From: Pedobacter psychrophilus
GTDB taxonomy: Bacteria; Bacteroidota; Bacteroidia; Sphingobacteriales; Sphingobacteriaceae
Length of the DNA stretch: 64,000 nucleotides
Assembly (NCBI RefSeq): GCF_001652725.1
Contig: NZ_LWHJ01000022.1
Coordinates: forward strand, 248,001 to 312,000
Direction of reading: 5' to 3'
Translations under genes and position numbers: made by a program
Shown here: positions 35,957-46,554 of the stretch, piece by piece
Position numbering within the stretch: position 1 is the stretch's first letter
Layout: the number at the start of each line of letters is the position of its first letter
The notes under the pieces: model-generated
The model's database searches: none
What the model was told of the DNA's origin: nothing
Seen by the model: only the letters and a program-made list of their open reading frames with translations

Positions 35957-37636
35957 CTAATCCTCATCAGTAACACAACCTTCCGTTGCATTTTTTACCA
36001 GTTTATAATATTTGTACAAAACACCACTTTTTACTTTTGGTCCCGGTTTAATCCAAGCAGCTCTTCTTTTAGCAATTTCTTCCTCACTCACTATTAAATT
36101 AATAGTGTTGGTTGTCGCACTTATTTCAATGATGTCATTATCCTCAATAATTCCAATATTTCCACCTTCTACAGCTTCTGGAGTAATGTGTCCAACTACA
36201 AAACCATGTGTTCCACCAGAAAAACGACCATCTGTAATCAAAGCAACCGAAGCACCTAAACCTGCGCCATAAATCGCTGAGGTTGGTTTTAACATTTCTG
36301 GCATTCCCGGTGCGCCTTTTGGTCCAGAGTTTTTGATAACTACCACATCTCCAGCTTTTACTTTTCCAGATGATATTCCAGCAATCAGTTCAAACTCTCC
36401 ATCAAAAACACGGGCTGGACCTGTAAATGATTCACCTTCTTTTCCACTGATTTTAGCTACTGAACCTAAAGTTGCAATGTTTCCATAAAGCATTTGTAAA
36501 TGCCCAGTCGCTTTTATAGGCTTTTCTAACGGACGAATAATATCTTGTTCTTCAAAATCTAAATCTTTAGCTTCAGCAACATTTTCTGCCATTGTTTTAC
36601 CAGTAACAGTTATACAATCGCCATGAAGCAAACCTTTTTTCAAAAGATATTTCATAATAGCTGGCATACCACCCATGTTATGCACATCTTCCATTAAGTA
36701 TTTACCGCTTGGTTTTAAATCTGCAATTACAGGGGTTTTATCACTTATATCTTGGAAATCTTTTAATGTTAAACTCAATCCTACAGATTTTGCCATTGCA
36801 ATTAAGTGCAATACCGCATTGGTAGAACCGCCCAAAACCATTACGATAATCAAAGCATTATGAAATGCTTTTTGGGTCATGATGTCTTTTGGCTTAATGT
36901 CTTTTTCTAATAAAATCTTGATGTATTTACCAGCTTCTAAACATTCGTTCTTTTTCTCTTCGCTTAAAGCGGGATAAGAAGAACTATATGGCAAACTCAT
37001 TCCCATTGCTTCTATTGCAGATGCCATTGTATTTGCAGTGTACATTCCTCCACAAGCACCCGCACCCGGACAAGAGTTTTCAATTACACCTTGATAATCT
37101 TCATCAGAAATATTCCCGGCTAGTTTTTTACCTAAAGCTTCAAATGCAGAAACGATATTTAATTCTTCTCCTTTATAATGACCAGGGTGGATGCTTCCGC
37201 CGTAAACCATAATACTTGGACGGTTCAATCTTCCCATTGCCATAATAGAACCGGGCATATTTTTATCGCAACCAGGAATTGCAATTAATCCATCATAATA
37301 ATGTCCAGCGCAAACTGCCTCGATAGAATCTGCAATTAAATCACGAGAAACTAAAGAGTAACGCATCCCTTCCGTCCCGTTTGTTAAGCCATCACTTATG
37401 CCAATGGTATTGAAAGTTAATCCGACTAAGTTTTTATTCCAAACCCCTTTTTTAACGATTGCTGCTAAATCATTTAGGTGCATATTACAAGTGTTACCAT
37501 CATAACCCATACTTGCAATGCCTACCTGAGGTTTTTTTAAGTCTTCAGTAGTTAACCCAATACCGTACAACATAGCTTGAGTAGCCGGTTGGGTTTTATC
37601 TTGTGTAAATGTTTTACTGTATTTATTTAATTCCAT
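35957..37636 (-). CDS. ilvD: Dihydroxy-acid dehydratase
   Basis: A 559-residue iron-sulfur enzyme dehydrating dihydroxy acids to 2-keto acids in valine and isoleucine synthesis. Cluster ligands are in CNMHLNDLA (near residue 50), [19 protein letters not shown] (near 121) and [20 protein letters not shown] (near 190); the C-terminal [16 protein letters not shown] block is present. The ATG abuts the ilvE stop directly (TAAATG), giving tight translational coupling. Confidence 0.97.
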   Translation of the reverse strand: MELNKYSKTFTQDKTQPATQAMLYGIGLTTEDLKKPQVGIASMGYDGNTCNMHLNDLAAIVKKGVWNKNLVGLTFNTIGISDGLTNGTEGMRYSLVSRDLIADSIEAVCAGHYYDGLIAIPGCDKNMPGSIMAMGRLNRPSIMVYGGSIHPGHYKGEELNIVSAFEALGKKLAGNISDEDYQGVIENSCPGAGACGGMYTANTMASAIEAMGMSLPYSSSYPALSEEKKNECLEAGKYIKILLEKDIKPKDIMTQKAFHNALIIVMVLGGSTNAVLHLIAMAKSVGLSLTLKDFQDISDKTPVIADLKPSGKYLMEDVHNMGGMPAIMKYLLKKGLLHGDCITVTGKTMAENVAEAKDLDFEEQDIIRPLEKPIKATGHLQMLYGNIATLGSVAKISGKEGESFTGPARVFDGEFELIAGISSGKVKAGDVVVIKNSGPKGAPGMPEMLKPTSAIYGAGLGASVALITDGRFSGGTHGFVVGHITPEAVEGGNIGIIEDNDIIEISATTNTINLIVSEEEIAKRRAAWIKPGPKVKSGVLYKYYKLVKNATEGCVTDED

Positions 37637-38524
37637 TTATATAAAAACTTCAAAACTTAATTTATCTAATACTAGACTTTTGTAAACCCTTTGTATGCTT
37701 GCGCCGATGCTATCTTGAAATAATAATTGAAATATAGTTTCATCTATTGATTTGATACCTATAATTTCTACAGCAGTTCCACACAGAAATGCAGCATCAG
37801 CAGCTTTAAATTCTTCAAGTGAAATATTTTTCTCTATCACCTCTATATCTAATTGATTTGCAATTTGCACCACAGAGTTTCTAGTAATCCCTGCCATTAT
37901 ATTTCCTTTTTGTGGCGTGTAAAGTTTTCCTGCTTTTTCTATAAAGACATTTGCTGAGGTAGATTCGGCAACAAAACCATTCATATCTAGTAAAATAGCT
38001 TCATCAAACCCTCTTATTTTAGCTTCGTTAATTGCTAAAACAGAATTCAAATAATTTCCAGTTATTTTAACATCAATTGGTGTTGAATTAGGATTTGGCT
38101 TTTCATAAGAAGAAACGCAAGTTTTAAGCAAATCATCTCCATAAAAGCTATTCCATTCCCAAGCAATCATCACCAAATGAGATTTTGCATCACTTACCAT
38201 ATCCATACCCTCATTAGCAAAAACAAGAGGTCTTATGTATGCGTTTTTTAAATTATTTTCCTCTAATAATTGGTAAGCATCTTTAATCAATGTTGTAACG
38301 TCCCAATCAAAATCCAGATTTATTTTTTCACAAGATTTTTTTAATCTTTCAAAATGTTCTTTGGCTTTAAAAATCTTTGTTCCATTGGAGGTTGTATAAG
38401 ATCTTAACCCTTCAAAAGCACCATAACCATATTGTGTAGTTTGGCTTTTAAAGTCGATTATGTTTTCAGTATCATTTATAAATGAACCGTTAAGATATAT
38501 GATTTTACTTTGTGATATTTTCAT
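37637..38524 (-). CDS. ilvE: Branched-chain amino acid aminotransferase
   Basis: A 295-residue class IV PLP aminotransferase that carries out the last step of Ile, Leu and Val synthesis. Features are QYGYGAFEGLRSYTTSNG near residue 32, the PLP lysine in DVKITGNYLNS near 155, and the phosphate-binding IMAGITRNSVVQIA near 210. It is the first structural gene of the cluster. The preceding 150 bp contain the predicted leader peptide and terminator, so its expression and that of the genes behind it probably depend on attenuation. Confidence 0.96.
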   Translation of the reverse strand: MKISQSKIIYLNGSFINDTENIIDFKSQTTQYGYGAFEGLRSYTTSNGTKIFKAKEHFERLKKSCEKINLDFDWDVTTLIKDAYQLLEENNLKNAYIRPLVFANEGMDMVSDAKSHLVMIAWEWNSFYGDDLLKTCVSSYEKPNPNSTPIDVKITGNYLNSVLAINEAKIRGFDEAILLDMNGFVAESTSANVFIEKAGKLYTPQKGNIMAGITRNSVVQIANQLDIEVIEKNISLEEFKAADAAFLCGTAVEIIGIKSIDETIFQLLFQDSIGASIQRVYKSLVLDKLSFEVFI

Positions 38525-38544
38525 TTTAAAAATGGATATCTTTT

Positions 38545-38578
38545 ATATAAAAAACGCCTTCTTTTTGGGAAGGCGTTT
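38545..38578 (-). terminator. Attenuator terminator upstream of ilvE
   Basis: On the minus strand AAACGCCTTC (38578-38569) pairs with GAAGGCGTTT (38561-38552) around CCAAAAA, followed by TTTATAT, a rho-independent terminator only 20-30 bp before the ilvE ATG. A terminator between a promoter region and the first gene of an amino acid operon is a mark of attenuation. Confidence 0.88.
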
Positions 38579-38595
38579 AGAAAATATTTAATGTT

Positions 38596-38670
38596 TTATT
38601 TTATACACGCCTTCATATTTTTGCTAATCAGTAGCAAATTAATAATTCTAATAATGGTGACGTTTTGCAT
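38596..38670 (-). CDS. Predicted Ile/Leu/Val-rich leader peptide of the ilv-leu operon
   Basis: A 24-codon frame with ATG at 38670 and TAA at 38598-38596. It reads MQNVTIIRIINLLLIS, then KNMKACIK. In codons 4-15, nine of twelve residues are Val, Ile or Leu. The codons for KAC and the preceding M contain GAAGGCGT (38614-38607), which is identical to the 3' arm of the terminator at 38561-38554 and can pair with its 5' arm ACGCCTTC (38576-38569) to make an 8 bp antiterminator. Stalling at branched-chain codons would leave this arm free; translation to the stop would cover it and let the terminator form. This is the classical ilv design known from enterobacteria. No measured data support it here, but position, codon content and alternative pairing all agree. 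Confidence 0.85.
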   Translation of the reverse strand: MQNVTIIRIINLLLISKNMKACIK

Positions 38671-38944
38671 TTTTTGGTTTTTTATAATTTGATATACTCA
38701 ATATAGTGGATGTAATTATATCATCCTATACTTTATAAAATAAATCTCAAAAAAAATATAATTTTATTTATTAAGGATTGACAAAATATAATTTCTTATA
38801 ATTTTCTTTGTTTGCGCTTATATTTCCAATTATTTAGACTAAACAACGAATTGGTTTTCGGTATACTTTATTATGCTAGCATAGTAATCGTTAGTTTTCT
38901 GCCTAAACTTTATGTGACGTTTAAATATTTTGAAAAATAAGTCA
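38671..38944. other. AT-rich non-coding stretch upstream of the ilv leader
   Basis: No gene is seen here. It should hold the promoter of the leader on the minus strand; no convincing pair of -33 TTTG and -7 TAnnTTTG boxes was found. A hairpin (TATAG GATG with CATC CTATA, about 38700-38733) and the perfect 12 bp palindrome TATGCTAGCATA (38872-38883) are present. The latter resembles CTATGCTTGCATAATAA just after the promoter at 41002-41009. Confidence 0.5.
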
Positions 38945-38971
38945 TAAAAAAACCAGCTTTATGGGCTGGTT
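38945..38971 (-). terminator. Terminator after atpC
   Basis: AACCAGC and GCTGGTT pair around a 7-base loop, with a T run on the minus strand. It lies 24 bp after the atpC stop. Confidence 0.9.
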
Positions 38972-38994
38972 CAAAATCTTTTTAATGATGTTTA

Positions 38995-39243
38995 TTATTT
39001 TTCTTTTACGCCTTCTGCTAGTACAATAACTTTATTATCAATCACTTCTACAACACCACCTTTAGTATAAAATTTTTGTTCTTTTCCTGCACTTCTAACT
39101 ATTACTTTACCATCATCTAAAATAGATATAATAGGAGCATGATTGTTTAAAATTTCAAAAGAACCTTGCGCACCTGGTACAGTAACAGAAGTCACTTCAC
39201 CTTCAAAAACTTTTTTATCTGGCGTTAATATTTCTAAATTCAT
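38995..39243 (-). CDS. atpC: ATP synthase epsilon subunit
   Basis: An 82-residue F1 subunit consisting only of the N-terminal beta-sandwich: NLEILTPDKKVFEGEVTSVTVPGAQGSFEILNNHAPIIS. The C-terminal helical hairpin that inhibits many bacterial enzymes is missing, which is the usual short form in this phylum. The start is the ATG at 39243; the in-frame extension to 39291 runs through an intergenic repeat and is rejected. It is downstream of atpD by 74 bp; the other ATP synthase genes are not in the window. Confidence 0.93.
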   Translation of the reverse strand: MNLEILTPDKKVFEGEVTSVTVPGAQGSFEILNNHAPIISILDDGKVIVRSAGKEQKFYTKGGVVEVIDNKVIVLAEGVKEK

Positions 39244-39248
39244 TATTT

Positions 39249-39310
39249 CAGTATTGAGTAGTAAGTATTTAGTAATGAGTATTAATCTCAATACGCAATA
39301 CTTAAATCTA
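39249..39310. repeat. GTATTGAG-type repeat between atpD and atpC
   Basis: cagtattgagtagtaagtat and gagtattaatctcaatacgc occur here, with gtattgag-type units and their complements forming an imperfect hairpin. The units match those at 4060-4195. Confidence 0.6.
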
Positions 39311-39317
39311 ACGTCTT

Positions 39318-40844
<1,527 letters not shown>

Positions 40845-40893
40845 TTAAAATCCTTTGTTTTTAAGCTATTTAAGGCCCTCTAAAAGGAGTGTG

Positions 40894-40924
40894 CAAAATT
40901 ACATTTTATAACTCAAATTTCAAA
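40894..40924 (-). promoter_or_regulatory. Predicted promoter of atpDC
   Basis: On the minus strand a -33 box TTTG (40924-40921), a 19 bp spacer and a -7 box TAATTTTG (40901-40894) match the Bacteroidota primary sigma consensus TTTG/TAnnTTTG. The start of transcription would be near 40888, about 60 bp before the atpD ATG. Confidence 0.65.
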
Positions 40925-40976
40925 TACATAATTATTATTTGTTTTAAAGATTTATTAACTAAATGAATTTTAATTT

Positions 40977-41009
40977 TTTGTTATAATTTGAAAAGAAGTA
41001 ATATATTTG
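40977..41009 (+). promoter_or_regulatory. Predicted promoter of the SGNH hydrolase-TonB receptor pair
   Basis: TTTG at 40977-40980, a 21 bp spacer and TATATTTG at 41002-41009 match the Bacteroidota consensus. CTATGCTTGCATAATAA follows at once, a palindromic motif also seen near 38870-38886. Transcription would start near 41016, 68 bp before the ATG. Confidence 0.65.
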
Positions 41010-41083
41010 CTATGCTTGCATAATAACAAAGCAATTCCTAAATTGCTCTAAACCAATTATTAAACTATTAAATAAATTATAAA

Positions 41084-42379
41084 ATGAGAACTAAAAACAT
41101 TATTAAATGCTTTTTTGCGCTAATTTTGGCCTTGAATATTGGCTGCAAATCTAATACCAATAGCGATGTAGAGATAGCGCCACAAGCAGGATCAGCAAAT
41201 TTTACCAGATACATTTCGTTAGGAAACTCATTGACAGCTGGATATGCTGATAATGGTTTATACCTGGCTGGGCAGTTAAATTCTTTCCCATCTATAATTG
41301 CTCAACAAATGAAATTGGCAGGAGGAGGGGAATTTTTACAACCTCTATTCAGTACCGCACAAAAAAATGGTTCGGGTTATTTAAAATATGGTGGTTTATC
41401 TGCATCCGGATCTCCTAATTTGATTCCTGTAACAACTGATTTAGGTGTTAGAGGAACTACTACTATTCCTGGCTTTGGAAGCGTAACTTTATACACAAAA
41501 TATACTACAGATATTAACAATTATGGAGTACCAGGAATAAAGCTACGTGACATTAAACTAGCAGTTTACGGAAACGTGAATGGTTTTTACGAACGTTTAT
41601 TGCCGGGTAATGCTGGAACAAATTCTACTACTTACTTAGATTTTGCTACCGCCAAAGATTTTACTTTTTTTTCTAATTGGTTAGGTAACAATGATGTTTT
41701 GGCTTATGCTACTACCGGTGGTGTAGGTGATTTTTTAACTCCAAAAGCTGATTTTAACAATATGTATGCAGAGCTATTAGATAAATTAACTGCTAAAGGA
41801 GCAAAAGGAATTGTTGCTACGATACCTGATGTATCTTCAATACCTTATTTTAATACTGTTACCGTTGCGGCTGTTTTAGCAGGCGTGAAAGCACAAGCTC
41901 CAACTGTAACTGCCTTATATATAGCCACTAGCACTGGCGCAAGAGCTGCAACTAGTGAGGATTTAATAATTTTACCTTTTCCTACAAGCTTAATTAGTCC
42001 GCTTACATTCTATGGATTATCACCTTTAAATCCTATAGAAAGCAAGTATGTTTTAGATAAAGACGAAGTTGCAATTGTAAGGGATTTTGTTGGTAGCTAT
42101 AATACCAGTATTAAAACATTAGCAAATGCAAAAGGCCTAGCTATTTTTGACGCTTTTGAATATTTAAACACATTGAAAGGAACGGGCAGAATTATAGACG
42201 GTGTTACCTTAAATAGCTCTTTCATACAAGGTAAAGTATTTTCTTTAGACGGTGTACATTTGACACCAATGGGCTATGCAGTGGTTGCAAATGAAATGAT
42301 GACACAAATAAATTTAAAATACGGGTCTACATTGCCTAAAGTAAATTTAGGAAATTATACCTTTTTAAGGTTTAATTAA
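41084..42379 (+). CDS. SGNH/GDSL-family hydrolase lipoprotein
   Basis: A 431-residue predicted surface or periplasmic lipoprotein esterase/lipase. The signal peptide ends at the lipobox LNIGC (cysteine 22). SGNH blocks are visible: block I SLGNSLTAGYADNG (catalytic Ser near 50), block III NWLGNNDVL near 205, and block V DGVHLTPMGY near 390 with the catalytic Asp and His. The substrate cannot be deduced. The TonB-dependent receptor gene begins 140 bp downstream; such pairs suggest joint use of a lipid or ester-bearing nutrient. Confidence 0.88.
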   Translation: MRTKNIIKCFFALILALNIGCKSNTNSDVEIAPQAGSANFTRYISLGNSLTAGYADNGLYLAGQLNSFPSIIAQQMKLAGGGEFLQPLFSTAQKNGSGYLKYGGLSASGSPNLIPVTTDLGVRGTTTIPGFGSVTLYTKYTTDINNYGVPGIKLRDIKLAVYGNVNGFYERLLPGNAGTNSTTYLDFATAKDFTFFSNWLGNNDVLAYATTGGVGDFLTPKADFNNMYAELLDKLTAKGAKGIVATIPDVSSIPYFNTVTVAAVLAGVKAQAPTVTALYIATSTGARAATSEDLIILPFPTSLISPLTFYGLSPLNPIESKYVLDKDEVAIVRDFVGSYNTSIKTLANAKGLAIFDAFEYLNTLKGTGRIIDGVTLNSSFIQGKVFSLDGVHLTPMGYAVVANEMMTQINLKYGSTLPKVNLGNYTFLRFN

Positions 42380-42519
42380 AATTAATTTTTACCCTAAATC
42401 AAAATGGCATTGTTCTTTTTTTTATAAAATGGAAACTTAAAATTTTGTTAGAAATTTTGATTTAATTCATAGAACCATATTACTAAAGTAAACCAAATCA
42501 ATAACTAAAATAAAAACTA

Positions 42520-45237
42520 ATGAGAAAATTAATACTATTGGGCATGCTAATGCTATGCCTTATATCTTTTGCTTTTAATTCGTTTGCACAAAACGTCAAA
42601 GGTAAAGTAACCGCTAAAGATAATAGTCCAATTATTGGAGCAAGTATTGTTTTACAGGGCAAATTTATAGGTACGACAACCAATGTTAAGGGTGAGTTTG
42701 CTTTAAATTTAAATTTTGATGGCTCCCCATTGGTATTAGAAATATCTTACCTAGGTTATGAGACGCAAAAGCTAACCCTTAAAGCACCTACATCATCTCT
42801 TAATGTTGTGTTAGCAGAAAAGGTTTTTTCTTTTAACGAGATAATAGTTTCTGCCTCTAGAGTGGAAGAGCGAATTTTAGAAGCTCCCGTTACGGTTACT
42901 AAAATCACCAGTCAACAATTGTTAAACAGTGGAGGTACAGATTTATATGCTAACTTGAGTAAATACCAAGGAATTGATATTAATAGCTCATCAATGTTGC
43001 TAACCTCAGTATCAACAAGGGGTTTTAACAGTCCAAAATCTGAAAGAATTATTCAACTAGCAGATTATGTTGATATTCAAGTACCTAGTTTAAACTTAAA
43101 TGCTGGTAATATGTTGGGTGTTGCCGAGCTTGATATTAGTAATGTAGAAATTATTCACGGACCTGCTTCAGCACTTTATGGCGCAAATGCATTTAATGGA
43201 GTTATTTTAACAAATTCTAAAGATCCATTTTATACAGAAGGACTATCTCTTAAATTAAAAGGTGGTAATAGAAGTTTATTTGACGGCCAAGTTAGGTATG
43301 CCAAAAAAATCAACGATAAATTAGCCTTTAAAATTAATGGCTCATACTTTACCGCCGATGATTGGATGGCGGATAATTTTGCACCAAAGCGTATAACTTC
43401 AGGTAAAAACTACCAGCCCGGCTCTGGATTTGGATACGATGCTTTAAATAAATATGGAGAAATTACAACTACACAAGCTGGGGTAAGCATAGTACCAAAC
43501 GAGGTGATTTATACGCCAGGATGGAGCGAAGCTGGTTTAATCGGCGATGATAATAAGACTACATCTTTCCGTATTAATCCAAGCATTTCTTATTTAATTA
43601 CTGATAAGTTAAAAGCCACTTTAGATTATAAAAGAGCAGGCGGAACAACAACTTACCAGTCTACCAGTAGATATCGTTTAAAGAATTTATATGTAGACCA
43701 ATTTAAAGCTGAATTGAAATCTGATAATTGGTTTATCCGTGGATTTAGGACAGAAGATAATGGTTCTGATTCTTATGATTTAAGCTTTTTAGGTGCTAGA
43801 ATGGCTACAACTAACCCTACCACAGTTGGTCAACCTGCATTGCCTGGTGGAGCAACTAGTTACACTGCTTTATTTTTCGGAACCTATGGAGCAGCTTTGC
43901 AAGGAGGGCAAACCCCAGTGCAAGCTTATGCAACAGCCGAAGCAACTTGGCCAAAGGAAGGCAGTACTGCTTTTAATGCTTTGAAGAAATATAATGCAGA
44001 ATTAAACCAGCCAGCAGGCTCTCGTTTGCCTGTTAACTCTATCATGTCTGATGTAAGTGGGCAATATAATTTTAAATTTAAGCCTGTAGATTTAATTGTG
44101 GGTGGAGCCTACCGTTCATTTGGTTTAGCCTCTCAAGGTGCAGTTTTTGAAGATGTAGCTGGTGGAGATAGAATTCAAAATTATGAGTACGGTTTTTATA
44201 GCCAAGCTGCAAAAACCTTATTTAAAGACGCTTTAAAAATACAGGTTGCTGCCCGTTTAGATAATTTTAAAAACTTTGATTCTAAAGTTTCTCCAAGAGC
44301 ATCTGCAGTATATACTTTTGGCAATCAAAGAGAAAATAACTTTAGGGCAAGTTATGGTACAGCTTTTAGAAGCCCAACTCAAATTGATCAGTTTATTAAA
44401 TTAGATATAGGTAGTGCTTTATTATTAGGTAACGTAAGAAATGGTTTTCAGGGATATAATACTACCTTATTAACGCAAGGCAACCCAGCAGTTAATATAG
44501 GGGCTGTGGCAGGTGGCTCAACTGCATTTAATTACAATGCAAACAAGTTAGATTTAGAACAAGTAAACACTTTTGAAGTTGGATATAAAACTATTTTAAT
44601 GGATAAGTTATTTTTTGATGTAGCTTATTACAATAGTAAATATAATAACTTTATTGGAGCGCAACCATTTGTTGGAAATACAGATGGCACACGTCCAAAC
44701 GCCGGACAATTAGCAGTTGCAGTAGGAGCAGCACCGGGTCCAGACACTCAACTTAGAAATAGATTAAGTGACCCAGCTAGTCCTACCAGAATTATACAAG
44801 TTTGGTATAATAATGAGCAAGAAGTTACTACACAAGGTGTAAGTTTAGGGTTAAATTATAACTATAAAAGAGAACTAAATTTTAGTGGTAATTACAGTTA
44901 TAATAAAATTGGAGACGTACCAACTGGATTCTTAGCATTTTACAATACACCAGAAAATAAATTTAATTTAGGGATAGATGGTGAGCTAAAAAAGAAAATT
45001 AGTTATAATGTAAATTACAGATGGCAAGAACGTTTTACTTATGAGTTTCCATTTGATATCGGTCCGATAGATAATATTGGAACTTTAGATGCATCTTTAA
45101 GCTATAAATTTGTGAAGCAAAAATCAACTATTCAAATTGGTGGTACCAATTTAACTAACTCTTACAATACACAAATTTGGGGTGGACCGCAATTAGGACG
45201 AATGATTTTTGCAGGGATTTTAGTTGATTTGAAGTAA
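42520..45237 (+). CDS. TonB-dependent receptor with carboxypeptidase-like N-terminal domain
   Basis: A 905-residue outer-membrane active transporter. Signal peptide to about residue 24 (FNSFAQ), CarboxypepD_reg-like domain about 25-110 (VKGKVTAKDNSPIIGASIVL), plug domain about 115-235 (VEIIHGPASALYGANAFNGVI), then a beta-barrel ending in a C-terminal strand (GRMIFAGILVDLK). There is no SusD partner, so it is not a typical polysaccharide locus; the upstream SGNH lipoprotein is the probable partner. The ligand is unknown. Confidence 0.93.
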   Translation: MRKLILLGMLMLCLISFAFNSFAQNVKGKVTAKDNSPIIGASIVLQGKFIGTTTNVKGEFALNLNFDGSPLVLEISYLGYETQKLTLKAPTSSLNVVLAEKVFSFNEIIVSASRVEERILEAPVTVTKITSQQLLNSGGTDLYANLSKYQGIDINSSSMLLTSVSTRGFNSPKSERIIQLADYVDIQVPSLNLNAGNMLGVAELDISNVEIIHGPASALYGANAFNGVILTNSKDPFYTEGLSLKLKGGNRSLFDGQVRYAKKINDKLAFKINGSYFTADDWMADNFAPKRITSGKNYQPGSGFGYDALNKYGEITTTQAGVSIVPNEVIYTPGWSEAGLIGDDNKTTSFRINPSISYLITDKLKATLDYKRAGGTTTYQSTSRYRLKNLYVDQFKAELKSDNWFIRGFRTEDNGSDSYDLSFLGARMATTNPTTVGQPALPGGATSYTALFFGTYGAALQGGQTPVQAYATAEATWPKEGSTAFNALKKYNAELNQPAGSRLPVNSIMSDVSGQYNFKFKPVDLIVGGAYRSFGLASQGAVFEDVAGGDRIQNYEYGFYSQAAKTLFKDALKIQVAARLDNFKNFDSKVSPRASAVYTFGNQRENNFRASYGTAFRSPTQIDQFIKLDIGSALLLGNVRNGFQGYNTTLLTQGNPAVNIGAVAGGSTAFNYNANKLDLEQVNTFEVGYKTILMDKLFFDVAYYNSKYNNFIGAQPFVGNTDGTRPNAGQLAVAVGAAPGPDTQLRNRLSDPASPTRIIQVWYNNEQEVTTQGVSLGLNYNYKRELNFSGNYSYNKIGDVPTGFLAFYNTPENKFNLGIDGELKKKISYNVNYRWQERFTYEFPFDIGPIDNIGTLDASLSYKFVKQKSTIQIGGTNLTNSYNTQIWGGPQLGRMIFAGILVDLK

Positions 45238-45312
45238 AAAATAGTTTATTGAGTATTTAATAGGTATTAAATAGTTAAATTTTTTATTGTGGTGACACAA
45301 ATAGAATAATAA

Positions 45313-45349
45313 AACAAATCATAATCATTTAACTGATCATGATTTGTTT
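45313..45349. repeat. Strong intergenic hairpin after the TonB receptor
   Basis: AAACAAATCATAATCA (45312-45327) pairs with TGATCATGATTTGTTT (45334-45349), a 16 bp stem with one mismatch and a 6-base loop. It precedes the terminator at 45356 and may stabilise the 3' end of the transcript or serve as a protein site. Confidence 0.7.
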
Positions 45350-45355
45350 ATAGAA

Positions 45356-45390
45356 TGGTGCAAGCTTATTACTTGCGCCATTTTTTTTAT
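45356..45390 (+). terminator. Terminator after the TonB receptor gene
   Basis: ATGGTGCAAG and CTTGCGCCAT pair (one T-G pair) around a 7-base loop, followed by a T run of eight. Confidence 0.9.
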
Positions 45391-45613
45391 ATTCAATTTT
45401 GAATTTCAATTTATTCTCAAATGTTTTTTACTAATTTTTTAAACAATTTAATTTTATTTGGGATTGAGAAAAAGGAATAAAGCTCATAAACAATAAGCAG
45501 ATGTATATTAATACATTATTATATAATATTAAAGAATATTCCTATTTAAAAATTATTGTCTCCAATTAAATATAATCTTTGCGATACTCGATAAATAAAG
45601 TATTTTCGGACAG
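45391..45613. other. AT-rich intergenic region, promoter expected
   Basis: No gene, repeat or RNA was recognised. The promoter of the SDR-peroxiredoxin-floA run should lie here; only a partial -7-like AATCTTTG near 45573-45580 was noted. Confidence 0.5.
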
Positions 45614-46528
45614 ATGAAAAAAGTATTGGTAACAGGAAGCAATGGCTTATTAGGACAAAAACTAACGGAAAGAATTTTAAAAGAAAATGATTTTGAGTTA
45701 GTTGCTACAGCCAAGGGCGAAAATAGATTTTCTGTAAAAGAAGGATATACTTATGAAGAAATGGATATCCTCGAATATGATAGTTTAGATAATGTTATAG
45801 GTAAATTTTTACCAAATGCAGTTATAAATACTGCTGCAATGACTAACGTGGATACTTGTGAGACAGAAAGAGAAGCTTGTTGGGCTTTAAACGTTACTGC
45901 TGTAGAAAACCTGATTAAGGTTTGCAAAAAACATGATGTACAACTGATCCATCTTTCTACCGATTTTATTTTTGATGGTTTAGCGGGCCCATATTTGGAA
46001 GATGCGTCGCCTTGTCCGGTTTCTTATTATGGAGAATCTAAACTTGCTGCAGAAAATTTATTAAAAAAATCTGATATTAATTGGACAATATTAAGAACGA
46101 TTATTGTTTATGGGATTGTAAATGATATGAGCAGGAGCAATATCGTTTTATGGGCTAAAGGAGCTTTAGAAAAAGGCAATACTATTAATGTAGTTAACGA
46201 TCAGTGGCGTATGCCAACCCTAGCTGAAGACTTGGCTGATATTTGTCTTTTAGCAGCCGAGAAGAAAGCACAAGGAATTTTTAATGCTTCTGGAAAAGAT
46301 ATGTTAAGCATAATTGAAATGGTAGAACAAGTTGCTGATTTTTATCAATTAGATAAAACTTTAATTAATCCTATTAGTTCTTCTTCTTTAAACCAAGCTG
46401 CAAAAAGACCTGTAAAAACAGGTTTTATTTTAGATAAATCAATTAAGGAATTAGGTTATAATCCCCGTTCTTTTTATGAAGGGATGAAAATTATGCAACA
46501 ACAAGTAGAAAAATTACAAACCAATTAA
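45614..46528 (+). CDS. SDR family reductase, dTDP-4-dehydrorhamnose reductase-like
   Basis: A 304-residue extended short-chain dehydrogenase related to RfbD/RmlD. The NAD(P) loop is VTGSNGLLGQKL, NTAAMTNVDTCETE is the RmlD-type block, the catalytic tyrosine and lysine are in PVSYYGESKLAAE near residue 140, and the substrate-binding DQWRMPTLAEDLA is typical of the family. No other rhamnose genes are adjacent, so the substrate is uncertain. It heads an apparent operon with a peroxiredoxin (26 bp) and floA (14 bp further). Confidence 0.88.
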   Translation: MKKVLVTGSNGLLGQKLTERILKENDFELVATAKGENRFSVKEGYTYEEMDILEYDSLDNVIGKFLPNAVINTAAMTNVDTCETEREACWALNVTAVENLIKVCKKHDVQLIHLSTDFIFDGLAGPYLEDASPCPVSYYGESKLAAENLLKKSDINWTILRTIIVYGIVNDMSRSNIVLWAKGALEKGNTINVVNDQWRMPTLAEDLADICLLAAEKKAQGIFNASGKDMLSIIEMVEQVADFYQLDKTLINPISSSSLNQAAKRPVKTGFILDKSIKELGYNPRSFYEGMKIMQQQVEKLQTN

Positions 46529-46554
46529 TTTTATACAAATCAATTATCAATATT

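Larger units (their letters stand above)
38545..38670 (-). promoter_or_regulatory. Predicted transcription attenuator of the branched-chain amino acid operon
   Basis: The unit consists of the leader peptide (38670-38596), antiterminator (38614-38607 with 38576-38569) and terminator (38578-38552 plus T run), directly upstream of ilvE. The mutually exclusive pairings share the arm ACGCCTTC. It would couple charged Ile, Leu and Val tRNA levels to transcription of ilvEDBNC and the leu genes. Confidence 0.82.

Noticed and set aside
39244-39291. N-terminal extension of atpC
   Set aside because: The extra residues come from the GTATTGAG repeat; the conserved protein begins at MNLEILTP.
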